64,000 nt of DNA from Pseudonocardia kunmingensis (lineage in GTDB: Bacteria > Actinomycetota > Actinomycetes > Mycobacteriales > Pseudonocardiaceae): the NCBI RefSeq assembly GCF_006716445.1, contig NZ_VFPA01000001.1:62001-126000 (forward strand), given 5' to 3'. The notes under the pieces are model-generated. The model made no database searches. It was not told the DNA's origin and saw only the letters and a program-made list of their open reading frames with translations. Of this stretch, positions 1 to 8,212 are shown piece after piece (the stretch's first letter is position 1; each line of letters starts with the position of its first letter). The position numbers and the translations under genes were made by a program.

Positions 1-116
1 CGATCAACCAGGTCGTCATCGACCCCCGTCCTCTCGATCTCGACGGATGCACCCGGGCAACGCAGGGGCACATGCGAACTCTTCAGATGAATGACACTAG
101 GAGCCGTAGAGACGCA

Positions 117-145
117 TCGTCAACACGCTGGCCAGCTGCTATAGT
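117..145 (+). promoter_or_regulatory. Putative sigma-70-type promoter of the enolase-superfamily/FadR operon
   Basis: A TCGTCA -35 element (117-122) and a TATAGT -10 element (140-145) are separated by 17 bp. The predicted start near 152 lies about 16 bases before the ATG at 168. The AGGAGG ribosome binding site is at 158-163. The assignment rests on element match and spacing only. Confidence 0.5.
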
Positions 146-158
146 CTTCTGAAGACTA
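142..158. promoter_or_regulatory. 17-bp perfect palindrome, probable FadR/GntR operator
   Basis: TAGTCTTC, one base, then GAAGACTA forms a perfect inverted repeat. It overlaps the end of the -10 element, the predicted transcription start and the edge of the ribosome binding site, so a bound repressor would block initiation. The natural ligand is the FadR-type protein encoded at 1355-2041. Its core AGTC-N7-GACT recurs before the other GntR gene at 58457-58471. Confidence 0.6.
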
Positions 159-167
159 GGAGGACCG

Positions 168-1337
168 ATGAAGATCGAGTGCATCGACACGTTCGTGCTG
201 CGGGTGCCGCTGGGAGCGCGGCGGTTCTACTCGTCGCAGGCCGCGTTCCCGGAGCGCACCAGCATGCTGGTGCGGGTCACCTCCACCGACGGGGTCGTCG
301 GGTGGGGTGAGGGCGGCCAGTACGGCCCAGCCGAACCGGTGAAGGCCTGCATCGACGAGGTGCTCGCCCCGCAGGTTCTCGCGATGCCCGAGGCCATGCC
401 CGCCGTCGTCGCCGAGACCCTCTACGCCCGCACCCGCGACTTCGGGCAGAAGGGCACCTATGTGGAGGCGATCAGCGCGATCGACATCGCCCTGTGGGAC
501 CTCCTGGGTCGGACCCTCGGCGCCCCGGTCTCGACCCTCCTCGGCGGCCGGTTCCGCGAGCGGGTCAAGGCCTACGGCACGAGCGGGTACTACACCGACC
601 CCGAGTTCCGCGCCGACCGTGACCTGCCGGGCCTGGCCGAGGCCGTCATCGGCCACGTCGCAGACGGGTTCGACATGCTGAAGATGAAGATCGGTCTGCT
701 CCCGATCGCGCAGGACGCGGCGCGCATCCGTACGGTCCGCGAGGCTGTGGGCGACGACGTCGTCCTGCTCGCCGATGCCAACCACGCCTACAACGCCGCG
801 ACCGCGATACGGGTGGGTCGGGTGCTCGACGAACACGGGTTCGCCTGCTTCGAGGAGCCCGTGGTCCCGGAGGACCGCGCCGGGTACTCGCGGGTGCGCT
901 CCGCGGTGGACGTCCCGATCTCCGGTGGCGAGGCCGAGTTCACGCGGTACGGCTTCCGCGACTTCATCGAGCAGGCGCGCGTGGACATCGTCCAGCCCGA
1001 CCTGTGCGTCTGCGGTGGCTTCACCGAGACCCAGCGCATCGCCACGCTCGCCTCGACGCACGGCGCCCGCACCGTGCCGCACGTGTGGGGCTCGGCGGTG
1101 GCGCTCGCGGCCGCCCTGCAGATGTGCAGCGTTCTCCCGCTCTCCCCCTACACCCTGCGCCCGATCCCGCTGCAGAACGAGCCGGTCATCGAGTTCGACC
1201 GCACCCCCAACCCGCTGCGGGACGAGCTGCTGGTCGAGCCCTTCCGGCTCCGGGACGGCCACCTGGACGTCCCCACCGGGGCGGGGCTGGGGATCGAGAT
1301 CGATCTCGACCAGCTGGAGCGCTACCGTACGGCCTGA
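168..1337 (+). CDS. Mandelate racemase/muconate lactonizing enzyme family protein (enolase superfamily)
   Basis: This 389-residue protein has the full length of the mandelate racemase subgroup of the enolase superfamily. These enzymes abstract the proton next to a carboxylate, and many dehydrate or epimerise sugar acids. The visible catalytic set is complete: K172-x-K174 on the second barrel strand, metal ligands D203 (LADAN), E229 (FEEP) and E255 (GGE), and the D278/H305 dyad (QPD, VPHVWGS). The KxK plus His-Asp arrangement favours a racemase or acid-sugar dehydratase over a muconate cycloisomerase. The ATG at 168 follows an AGGAGG at 158-163. It is the first gene of a two-gene operon with the FadR-type regulator 17 bases downstream, so its substrate or product is probably the inducer. 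The exact substrate cannot be read from the sequence. Confidence 0.88.
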   Translation: MKIECIDTFVLRVPLGARRFYSSQAAFPERTSMLVRVTSTDGVVGWGEGGQYGPAEPVKACIDEVLAPQVLAMPEAMPAVVAETLYARTRDFGQKGTYVEAISAIDIALWDLLGRTLGAPVSTLLGGRFRERVKAYGTSGYYTDPEFRADRDLPGLAEAVIGHVADGFDMLKMKIGLLPIAQDAARIRTVREAVGDDVVLLADANHAYNAATAIRVGRVLDEHGFACFEEPVVPEDRAGYSRVRSAVDVPISGGEAEFTRYGFRDFIEQARVDIVQPDLCVCGGFTETQRIATLASTHGARTVPHVWGSAVALAAALQMCSVLPLSPYTLRPIPLQNEPVIEFDRTPNPLRDELLVEPFRLRDGHLDVPTGAGLGIEIDLDQLERYRTA

Positions 1338-1354
1338 GTCCGCGGGAGATCACG

Positions 1355-2041
1355 ATGACGGAGAACAGGGGCCCGCGCAGCAAGCTCGCCGACACGGTCG
1401 CCCAGCAGCTGACCACCCTGATCCTTTCCGGTAGCTACCGGGTCGGTTCGAAGCTGCCCTCCGGTGACCTGCTTGCGAGCCAGTTCGGGGTCGGCCGCAG
1501 CTCGATGCGGGAGGCGGTCCGCACGCTGCAGGCAGCGGGGTACCTGCGCAGCACCCAGGGCGTCGGGACCTTCGTCGTCAACGACCGCCCACGCCCCGAC
1601 CCCGTCGACCAGGCCCTGCGCGACGGGTACACGATGCGCGATCTCTTCGAGACCCGCGTCGCGATCGAGGGCAAGACGGCCGAGCTGGCCGCACAGCGGT
1701 ACTCCGACGCCGACCGGTCGGCACTGCTGGCCGTGCTCGAGGCCGCCGAGCACCCCGGCGTCGACCACGACGAGTTCGTCGCGCTCGACGCCCGCTTCCA
1801 CCGCCAGATCGCGGCGGCTGCGGAGAACCCGCTGCTGCTGCACCTGTGGGATTTGATCCAGTCACAGTTCCGGGAGTACTCCCTACGAGTCGTAGGCATG
1901 CCAGGGCGACGCGAGCGTGCGCACAGTGACCACCACGGTATCGCGGAGGCGATCCTCGACCGCGACCCCACGCAGGCCGGAGATCTTGCACGCGCACACG
2001 TGGTGACCGTGCAGCGCGAGCTGCACCGCCTCGGAGGGTGA
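1355..2041 (+). CDS. FadR/GntR-family transcriptional regulator (FCD domain)
   Basis: A 228-residue protein. Residues about 10-75 form a GntR winged helix (recognition segment around SSMREAVRTLQAAG, wing GVGTFVV). Residues about 90-220 form an all-helical FCD ligand-binding domain with the usual DARFHRQI and SDHHGIAEAI metal-binding segments. The ATG at 1355 is chosen because the open frame further upstream lies inside the enolase-family gene and the winged helix begins right after this start. It lies 17 bases behind that gene, so the regulator is probably co-transcribed with its target and autoregulated through the palindrome at 142-158. FCD proteins often bind small organic acids, which fits an acid-sugar pathway. 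Confidence 0.88.
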   Translation: MTENRGPRSKLADTVAQQLTTLILSGSYRVGSKLPSGDLLASQFGVGRSSMREAVRTLQAAGYLRSTQGVGTFVVNDRPRPDPVDQALRDGYTMRDLFETRVAIEGKTAELAAQRYSDADRSALLAVLEAAEHPGVDHDEFVALDARFHRQIAAAAENPLLLHLWDLIQSQFREYSLRVVGMPGRRERAHSDHHGIAEAILDRDPTQAGDLARAHVVTVQRELHRLGG

Positions 2042-2592
2042 ACCGAGCGCCGAACCTCGCTGAGCACCCGCGCTGGGGGAGTCCATCACTGCGCCGCGAC
2101 GGGGGGGGTGCGCCGTCGAGCCAGGGGACTTCACGGGGGCGACGAGGGAGAACAGGCGTGCTGGAAGGGCGGTTCCCCGGACGCTGCGTGGTCCGCACTG
2201 CCGATCTCGACGAGACGCACGCGGAAGTCTGCGTGGTGTTCCTGCTGCACCGGATCGAGGTGCTCGAGCGTGTGACCGAGCTGGACGCGCTCCTCGACGC
2301 GCTACGGCTGAGCGCAGTCACGGCCGGGCACCTGCGGTACGAGCCCGAGATCCGGGGCCGGAGCTGGAGAAGCTGCTGGGGCACTGCTGCTCGGCGCCGG
2401 CACGACTCCGAGGAACTGCGCTGCGGCGGCGCCACTCCCCGACCGCGGGTGGTTCGCCAGGCGGCGGAGCTGATCGAAGACCGGCCCGGGGCACCTCTGG
2501 ACGGGGGTCGTGGCGGCGCGCTGGTGGGTCCTGGCACCCCGGCAAGTTCGCGGCAGCGAAACAGCATCATTTCGGCCGAGGTGCCGCGGCGC
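2042..2592. other. 551-bp gap with no convincing gene; possible degraded small ORF
   Basis: This gap lies between convergent genes. One open frame on the plus strand could start at GTG 2158 behind GGGAG and run to 2598 (146 residues). Its first 55 or so residues look protein-like (acidic and hydrophobic alternation around DALLDALRLS), but after about 2350 it turns into Arg/Ser/Pro-rich low-quality sequence and it overlaps the end of the dioxygenase gene. I recognise no family. I treat it as a possible remnant, not as a gene. I saw no clear terminator hairpin. Confidence 0.3.
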
Positions 2593-3639
2593 CTATGAGG
2601 CGTCTGCGCCGGCGAGCTTCCCGTCGACGGTGACCGGCACACCGTCAAGGCTCACCGAGCACCCGCGCAGCGGAATGTCGAGATGGTAGGGGGTGTGCCG
2701 GTCCTTGAACGGGTGCGGTCCGGTCGAGATCAGGAAGTTGCCTGCGGCGCATCGGCCATCCATGCCCATCACGCTTTCCTTGTCGTACATGGCCATCGAC
2801 CACCAGTCGGCACTCTTCTGCAGGCCCCAACCCATGTGTGAGGTGAAGCGTGCATCCGGGTCGGCGCTGTCCGCGAAGAAGCCCTCCAACATGGACGCCT
2901 CCCGGCCTCCGTGGATGGAGACGATTCGACCGGCCTCGATCGTCAGTTCGACCGCTGATTCGACATAGGACTTGAACGGGAAGATGATGTCGTTCGGCTC
3001 GAGCACGAGTTTCCCGCTGACATGCTCGTTGTCGGGCCAGCACAGAACCATCTTGGAAGGCCAGTGGTCCCAACGGCCGGGATCGTCGGTGAACCCACAC
3101 TGGTAGCCCGGGTGCGAATCGGTGAGATCGGCGGTCAGGTGCGTACCTGCGGCGGAGGTCACCGTCATGGTCGATGCATCGGCAATCCGCCGGACCGCCG
3201 CCTGCGCCTCCCGCTTGTCGTCCGGAGTGGACATGTTCCGTGCGAGGATCTCCGGCGGTTCGCAAGCGTAGAGAATCCGCGTACCCGCGCTCAGGATCTC
3301 ACTCATGACGGGCGCGTGGATGAAGCCCTCCATCGTGAGGTCCATGACGAAGTCCGCGGCCTTCAGCAGATCCAGGACAGGCCGATTGCTGTCGAGCGAC
3401 ACCAGGCCGTAGCCGGTGCCGGTGCGCACCGACGGCAGCGGTACGGGGGAGCCGGCGGGCAGTGTGACGGTGGCGACCGCAGCGCCATGACGCTGCGCAG
3501 CGCCGAACGCCGCCGCCACGTAGTCGGGCCGGCTTGCGGATTCGGCCAGGACCACGACATTTTCCTTGCTGTTCAGAGCGCAGAGTTCGAACTCCTTCGC
3601 GAAGAGCTCTCCAACCTCTGCACCTGCTAGCTCGAACAT
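2593..3639 (-). CDS. nicX: NicX-like 2,5-dihydroxypyridine 5,6-dioxygenase
   Basis: This 348-residue protein matches NicX of Pseudomonas putida (about 350 residues) along its length, with blocks RILYACEPPEILAR (131-143), GRWDHWPS (188-195), HMGWGLQ and YHLDIPLRGC (318-327). NicX is an Fe(II) extradiol-like enzyme that opens 2,5-dihydroxypyridine to N-formylmaleamate. H319 and D321 match the iron ligands H318/D320, and H108 and H192 match the active-site histidines H105/H189. The third ligand, E177 of NicX, appears to be Gln (Q180) here, which is unusual. The ATG at 3639 is preceded by AGGAGG; an upstream in-frame ATG at 3690 lacks this. It is the last gene of the leftward operon, 93 bp after the DUF1116 gene. 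It anchors the pathway reading: its substrate is the expected product of the molybdenum hydroxylase upstream. Confidence 0.85.
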   Translation of the reverse strand: MFELAGAEVGELFAKEFELCALNSKENVVVLAESASRPDYVAAAFGAAQRHGAAVATVTLPAGSPVPLPSVRTGTGYGLVSLDSNRPVLDLLKAADFVMDLTMEGFIHAPVMSEILSAGTRILYACEPPEILARNMSTPDDKREAQAAVRRIADASTMTVTSAAGTHLTADLTDSHPGYQCGFTDDPGRWDHWPSKMVLCWPDNEHVSGKLVLEPNDIIFPFKSYVESAVELTIEAGRIVSIHGGREASMLEGFFADSADPDARFTSHMGWGLQKSADWWSMAMYDKESVMGMDGRCAAGNFLISTGPHPFKDRHTPYHLDIPLRGCSVSLDGVPVTVDGKLAGADAS

Positions 3640-3732
3640 GGTGTGGCTCCTCCTATGACGCGGCTGGATGGTGTCGGTCCGGAATCCCACGTCGCGCAGA
3701 TACGCGGGAGTTGATTCGCATCGTGGTGATCG

Positions 3733-4989
3733 TCATGCGACAGCGGCGTCGTGCAGTGCTGCCACCGCTTCCTGGAAGGGCTCGAGCGGCGCCCTGAGCA
3801 GGCCGGCGCCGATGTGGCCCCCGTCCCGGTGCGCGGCCCCCATGTGGATCGCCGGTGTCACGCCGGTGGTCACGACCTTGGCCACGTCGATTCCGAGGGG
3901 CGTGCCTCGGAAGCCCAGGAAGGGGATCTTGAATTCGGGATGTTCGGTCTCGGTGATCGTGTACATCTGCTCGTTCGTGGCGATCATCGCCGCTGGTGTG
4001 CCACCGCTGTAGTCCTGCAACGAGAACGCCGCGGCGGCTGCCATACCGCCGAGCCCGATCGTCTCCATGATCAGGCTCTCGCCGCCCATGAAGGCCAGGT
4101 CGTCGGGCGTGAACCCCTCGAACAGCTTCGCTTCCAGCGGTGGGAGCGGCGCTCGGAACCAGGTGTCGCCGGTTCCTCCGACACGGATGGCGAACTCACG
4201 CTCGCTCACCACCATCGCCGTCACGATGCTGCTGCCGGCGACGTCGCGGGCGGTGTCGGCGGTGGCTTTGCCGGACGCCATGCCGACGTGGAGGAAGAAC
4301 AGCTCCGATTTCTCGAGGAACCGCAACACCTCCAGCGCGACGTCCGATGATCCGGGCGTGGTCAGCAGGGGCACGGCCATCCGCTGGTAGAAGATCGACG
4401 TTGCGGCCACGTTGCGGCTGTGGAGGTCGTCCCCCATGCCGAGCGCACGTCGCATGATCGGCTTGAGCGCGAGCCCTCCGATGGCCCGGACAGCCGCGCC
4501 GAGTGCGGGGCCGATGACGTCGCGGACGTGCAGCAGTTGGTCGCGGACGGCGTCGTTCCACACCCCGTAGGTGAGCCGCTGACGCGCTGGGCCCTCGTAG
4601 ACCAGGCAGTGACCACAAGTCCCGGAGTTCCTGTCCTCGACCACGAGCACCGGCATCGACGCCGAGGTGACCCCGGTGACGGAGCCGACGCACCCATGAT
4701 CATGGCAAGCCCGGACCAGGATGTCGCCGGCCGCGATCCTGGCGTCGGCGTCCTGCGCGGACGACGCCAGACCCTCGTACTGTGCGGCGCCGATGATCGC
4801 CCGGCGCTGCCCACCGGTATACGCCGACCACGGCATGGGCGCGCCCGACGTCAGAATCATGTGGGGTTGCATGCCCGGCAGCGCCGCCAGCGCGGGTCGG
4901 ACATCGACCAGTACCGGATCGGCCTGCGCCATTCGCTGTGCGGCGACGGAGTTCGCCGCAGAAAGCCCCGTCACCCGCACGTCGGTCAT
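3733..4989 (-). CDS. DUF1116 family protein (YlbE/AllG-like)
   Basis: A 418-residue protein of the DUF1116 family. In enterobacteria the family member AllG (YlbE) works with FdrA/AllF and AllH as the oxamate carbamoyltransferase of allantoin breakdown. Typical features here are the N-terminal ANSVAAQRMAQADPVLVDVRPA segment, a Cys/His-rich stretch (RACHDHGCVGSVTGVTSASMP, about residues 100-120) and the C-terminal GGTPAAMIATNEQMY region. No fdrA or allH homologue is present in the window, so it cannot be making oxamate by the known complex. It is translationally coupled to the flavin reductase (ATGA overlap) and followed by nicX, so it should act in pyridine catabolism, perhaps on an amide such as N-formylmaleamate or maleamate. 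That role is inference. Confidence 0.75.
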   Translation of the reverse strand: MTDVRVTGLSAANSVAAQRMAQADPVLVDVRPALAALPGMQPHMILTSGAPMPWSAYTGGQRRAIIGAAQYEGLASSAQDADARIAAGDILVRACHDHGCVGSVTGVTSASMPVLVVEDRNSGTCGHCLVYEGPARQRLTYGVWNDAVRDQLLHVRDVIGPALGAAVRAIGGLALKPIMRRALGMGDDLHSRNVAATSIFYQRMAVPLLTTPGSSDVALEVLRFLEKSELFFLHVGMASGKATADTARDVAGSSIVTAMVVSEREFAIRVGGTGDTWFRAPLPPLEAKLFEGFTPDDLAFMGGESLIMETIGLGGMAAAAAFSLQDYSGGTPAAMIATNEQMYTITETEHPEFKIPFLGFRGTPLGIDVAKVVTTGVTPAIHMGAAHRDGGHIGAGLLRAPLEPFQEAVAALHDAAVA

Positions 4990-5615
4990 GATCCGACCAC
5001 CGAGTCGAGGTCTACCGACGGAGCGGCAACGGTGCGAGCGGCCAGGTCCACGCAGAAGCGAGGGCCGGACATGCGACCGAGCGGTTTCAGACCGGCCAGT
5101 GAGATTCGGCCGCGTTCGTCGAGGACACCGTCGTCGACAACGATCAACTCGACACGAGCGATGACGAGCGTGTCCCTTCCCAGGACCACTTCCTGTTCGA
5201 GACGACATTCGAAGGCGATGGGTGCTTCCGCAACCCGCGGCACGTCCACCCGCTCGGAGGGCCTACTCGTCAAACCGGCGCGCTCGATCTCGCTGACGCC
5301 GGTGGGCCAGCCGAGACTGCTGATCTCCAGCTCCCGGGCGTGGGTCTCAGTGGCGATGTTGACGACCAGCTGCCGATTGTCGCGGATGTTGCTGAGCGTG
5401 TCCTTGGCGACCTTGCCCTCCAGCTCGGTGCGGCCGATCGAGATCGCGAGCATCGCTGGATCGCGGGAGGCCACGGTGAAGAAGCTGAAGGGCGCGAGGT
5501 TCACGACGCCGCCGGCGTCGACCGTCGTGACCCACGCGATGGGGCGTGGCACGATCGCGCCCACCAGCAGGCGATACACGTCAGCGGCAGCGGAGTCCGC
5601 TGGTCTGCACAGCAA
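4986..5615 (-). CDS. Flavin reductase family protein (FMN-binding split barrel)
   Basis: A 209-residue protein of the flavin reductase/DIM6-NTAB split-barrel family. Recognisable parts are RLLVGAIVPRPIAWVTT near the N-terminus, NLAPFSFFTVASRDPAMLAIS for flavin binding and the KDTLSNIRDNRQLVVNI strand-helix segment. The start is an unusual TTG at 5615, supported by a strong AGGAGG seven bases upstream. Such proteins pass electrons from NAD(P)H to flavin for a monooxygenase, or themselves bind FMN. No partner monooxygenase is encoded in this operon, so its role in the pathway is open. Its stop overlaps the start of the DUF1116 gene by four bases. Confidence 0.82.
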   Translation of the reverse strand: MLCRPADSAAADVYRLLVGAIVPRPIAWVTTVDAGGVVNLAPFSFFTVASRDPAMLAISIGRTELEGKVAKDTLSNIRDNRQLVVNIATETHARELEISSLGWPTGVSEIERAGLTSRPSERVDVPRVAEAPIAFECRLEQEVVLGRDTLVIARVELIVVDDGVLDERGRISLAGLKPLGRMSGPRFCVDLAARTVAAPSVDLDSVVGS

Positions 5616-5690
5616 GGTTGGTCCTCCTGACGAGGTGGGGACGGCTGATGGATGTGCCCCGAGCCACGACGACGCGATCGAGGCTTCTGA

Positions 5691-7532
5691 TCAGCCGGGT
5701 GAGCTGTCGCTGTCGAGCAGCGTCACGACGCCGTGCACGCCGTCGACCCGCACCATCTGCCCGGTCTTGATGACCTGCGTGCCATAACCGGTGCCGACGA
5801 CGGCAGGGAGTCCGTACTCGCGGGCGACGATCGCGGCGTGCGCCATGATTCCGCCCGAGTCGGAGACGGCACCGGCGATGCGCTTGAACACGGGCGCCCA
5901 GCTCGGATTGGTGATCGGACAGACGAGGATCTCGCCGTCCTGCACCAGACTGAGGTCGTTCGGGGTCAGGATGACGCGGGCCGGACCCTCAGCGACGCCT
6001 GCGGATGCCGCGACCCCCTGCAGGACGTCTCTCGAATCCTCGCCCGGGATCTGCCACCGCTCGATGGTCTCCTTGGTGATCCCCCAGAGCATGATCGTGA
6101 ACGGCTCCGTGATGGTCTCGGGTGGAGTACCGATCGCCGGCGGTGGCGTCCAACGCCGGAGGGACTCCATGATCTTCTTACGCGCGACCACCTCACGCTG
6201 CCAGTAGGCGCGACGGTCCGGGCTCGCGGTGCCCCAGCCGGTCTCCAGGTCCCAGAGCGCGGGGTAGACCTCCCAACGGTGCATGTAGAAGATGTCGTTG
6301 GCGTCGTGCAGGAAGCCGTGCGCCGCGAAGACCGCACCGAGTTCGCGGACCTTGGTCCAGAAGATCGAGTAGTGCTGGTGTTCGCAGTAGAAGCCGTGGT
6401 CCTCGACGAAGACGTAGACCGTTCGCGCCAGTTCCACCAGCTCGTCGAAGCTGGCCTGTTCGTCCGGCCCCGGCAGCAGGCTGCGGTACTCGCTGGTGAT
6501 CCGGTCGCGTTCGGCGCGGACCTGCTCGAGTGGCCGATCGATCGGCTCCCCGCGGACGAGGCTCTCGACGTAACCCTTCATGGCCGTGAAGGGGACCGTG
6601 AGGTCCTCCATCCACGCCGGGTGGTTGTGGGAGACGCCGTGGCCCGTGGAGAACCAGAACCACTTCTCCTTGGTCTGCTCGTAGTCCTTCAGCCACTCCG
6701 CACCGTTCGGGAGCGCGGCAATGGCCGCGAGGACGGCGTCCGGGTCGGGACCGTTCGCGAACGCGGACGTGAGCTGGAGCTCGACCGCGAGCCGCGACAG
6801 CCGACGCAGCTCCTCGTCCGGCCGGAAGATGAGCGAATCGATGCCCATGACCATCTTCGCAACGGACTGGTCCTCGATGCTCGGGAACGCGGCGCGACAG
6901 AACTCCAGGAGGGTGAGGTATGCGCCGTACCCCAGGCCCAGCATCTCGAAGTGGAGGTAGTCCATCTCCTGGTGGTTCGCGAGCAGCTGGTTGTAGGCCT
7001 CGTACAGTCTGTAGCCACTGCCCAGGTGCTTGCCCTCCTTGACCGACTCGAGCGGCTCGAGGTCGGCGAGCGGTTCGAAGGTGATGGCTTTCAGGCGTGC
7101 CGTGGTGTCGAGCGCCTTCTCGACCCAGTTGTCGTAGAGGTCCTGCCAGTTTTGGAAGTAGTGACCGGCCCGCTCTCCGAAGACGGCAGCTCGTCGCGCG
7201 ATCTCGTCGGGATCGGTGATGACCGTCGGACTCACGTACACGTAACCGTTGACGACCCGGTGGTCCAGGCCGAGCGCGGTCGGGATCGAGAAGACCCGCG
7301 TCGTGTTCTGGCTGAGCACGACCCAGGTGTGTTCGGGCATGAGCAGGTCGAAGGGGTAAACCGGCTCCGGGTAGTGCATGGAGTCGAAGAACCAGAACTT
7401 CTCCTCCTCCGTCTCGCGGCGATCCTCGCTGAACGTCGCGTAGTACGGGTACATGCGCTCCCAGCCCTCGGCGCCGTCCGGTGTCGGGAGTTCGAACGGG
7501 CTCAGAAACGCTCGCGGCTTGCTGTCAGTCAT
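5691..7532 (-). CDS. PEP-utilizing mobile-domain protein (phospho-histidine component of a split dikinase)
   Basis: A 613-residue protein. The last 100 residues or so are the swivelling phospho-histidine domain of PEP synthase/pyruvate phosphate dikinase: GGIMAHAAIVAREYGLPAVVG carries the phosphorylatable H565. The first 480 residues are rich in Trp, Tyr and Asp/Glu and have no domain I can name, and the PEP/pyruvate-binding barrel is absent. The ATP-binding domain is supplied by the separate gene at 12607-13674. Sizes and domain split resemble the two components of phenylphosphate synthase, which phosphorylates phenol. I recall the Ensifer adhaerens 3-hydroxypyridine cluster also having a PEP-utilizing protein and a dikinase that were needed for hydroxylase activity. 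The ATG at 7532 overlaps the stop of the HD gene (ATGA). Confidence 0.82.
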   Translation of the reverse strand: MTDSKPRAFLSPFELPTPDGAEGWERMYPYYATFSEDRRETEEEKFWFFDSMHYPEPVYPFDLLMPEHTWVVLSQNTTRVFSIPTALGLDHRVVNGYVYVSPTVITDPDEIARRAAVFGERAGHYFQNWQDLYDNWVEKALDTTARLKAITFEPLADLEPLESVKEGKHLGSGYRLYEAYNQLLANHQEMDYLHFEMLGLGYGAYLTLLEFCRAAFPSIEDQSVAKMVMGIDSLIFRPDEELRRLSRLAVELQLTSAFANGPDPDAVLAAIAALPNGAEWLKDYEQTKEKWFWFSTGHGVSHNHPAWMEDLTVPFTAMKGYVESLVRGEPIDRPLEQVRAERDRITSEYRSLLPGPDEQASFDELVELARTVYVFVEDHGFYCEHQHYSIFWTKVRELGAVFAAHGFLHDANDIFYMHRWEVYPALWDLETGWGTASPDRRAYWQREVVARKKIMESLRRWTPPPAIGTPPETITEPFTIMLWGITKETIERWQIPGEDSRDVLQGVAASAGVAEGPARVILTPNDLSLVQDGEILVCPITNPSWAPVFKRIAGAVSDSGGIMAHAAIVAREYGLPAVVGTGYGTQVIKTGQMVRVDGVHGVVTLLDSDSSPG

Positions 7533-8212
7533 GGTGTTACCCCACATTCGGAGGGCTCGCCGGTCAGGCCGAGCAGGAGTCGGAAATCACCCGCGATGCG
7601 ACGTCGTTCTGCACCGTCCACCGCTGACGTGGTGTCGAGCTCGCGAACCGCATGGTCGTAGAGCGGTAGACCTGCGACGAGAGCCTCGGGCACACGAATG
7701 CGCTCCAGCGACCACCGCAACTTCTCGACCGAGCGCTCTTTGCTGTACCTGCCCGACCTCACCCACTCGGCCGCCAGCCAGCTGAGAGCTTCGAGGAAGG
7801 ACAACGAATCGGCGGCCTGGAGGACGTCGGCCTCGGTCCCGCCCCCGATCTCGTGACGGAGCACGAGGGCCCGCACCTGTCGGATGAAGGCCTCGTCGCT
7901 CACCCGGGCCTCAGACCGGAGGAACTCCTCGACCACGTCGGCCGAGCGCAACGAATGCGCGAAGAGATAGTCGGGATCGTCGAAGGGAACGCTCGGCGTG
8001 CTCGACGGCCCACCAGGAAAGTGCCGCTCCGCGTCGTGCACGAGCGCGGCGAACAGCAGGGCGGGGCTGGCATCGGCCCGCAGGCATCGCGCCCACCGAC
8101 GCGTGACCAGGAGGTGCTCGAGTTCGTAGAAGCCCTCCAGCCACTGGATGGCGTGCAGCTCCAACGGAGTCAGGGAAGGGTCCGCATATCGTCCGAACCA
8201 CTCAGCGTCCAC
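7529..8212 (-). CDS. HD-domain protein, possible phosphohydrolase
   Basis: A 227-residue helical protein. The ordered residues H33, H59-D60 (LVHDAERHF), H86 (FAHSLRS), H120 (LVLRHEIGG) and D135 (QAADSLSFL) match the spacing logic of the HD metal-dependent phosphohydrolase fold. It has no signal peptide or membrane segment. It overlaps the SRPBCC gene by 11 bases and the PEP-utilizing gene by four, so it belongs firmly to the hydroxylase operon. HD proteins usually remove phosphate from small phosphoesters or nucleotides. Next to a substrate-phosphorylating dikinase pair, a role in removing phosphate from a phosphorylated hydroxypyridine is an attractive inference. I know of no characterised close homologue. 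Confidence 0.65.
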   Translation of the reverse strand: MDAEWFGRYADPSLTPLELHAIQWLEGFYELEHLLVTRRWARCLRADASPALLFAALVHDAERHFPGGPSSTPSVPFDDPDYLFAHSLRSADVVEEFLRSEARVSDEAFIRQVRALVLRHEIGGGTEADVLQAADSLSFLEALSWLAAEWVRSGRYSKERSVEKLRWSLERIRVPEALVAGLPLYDHAVRELDTTSAVDGAERRRIAGDFRLLLGLTGEPSECGVTP

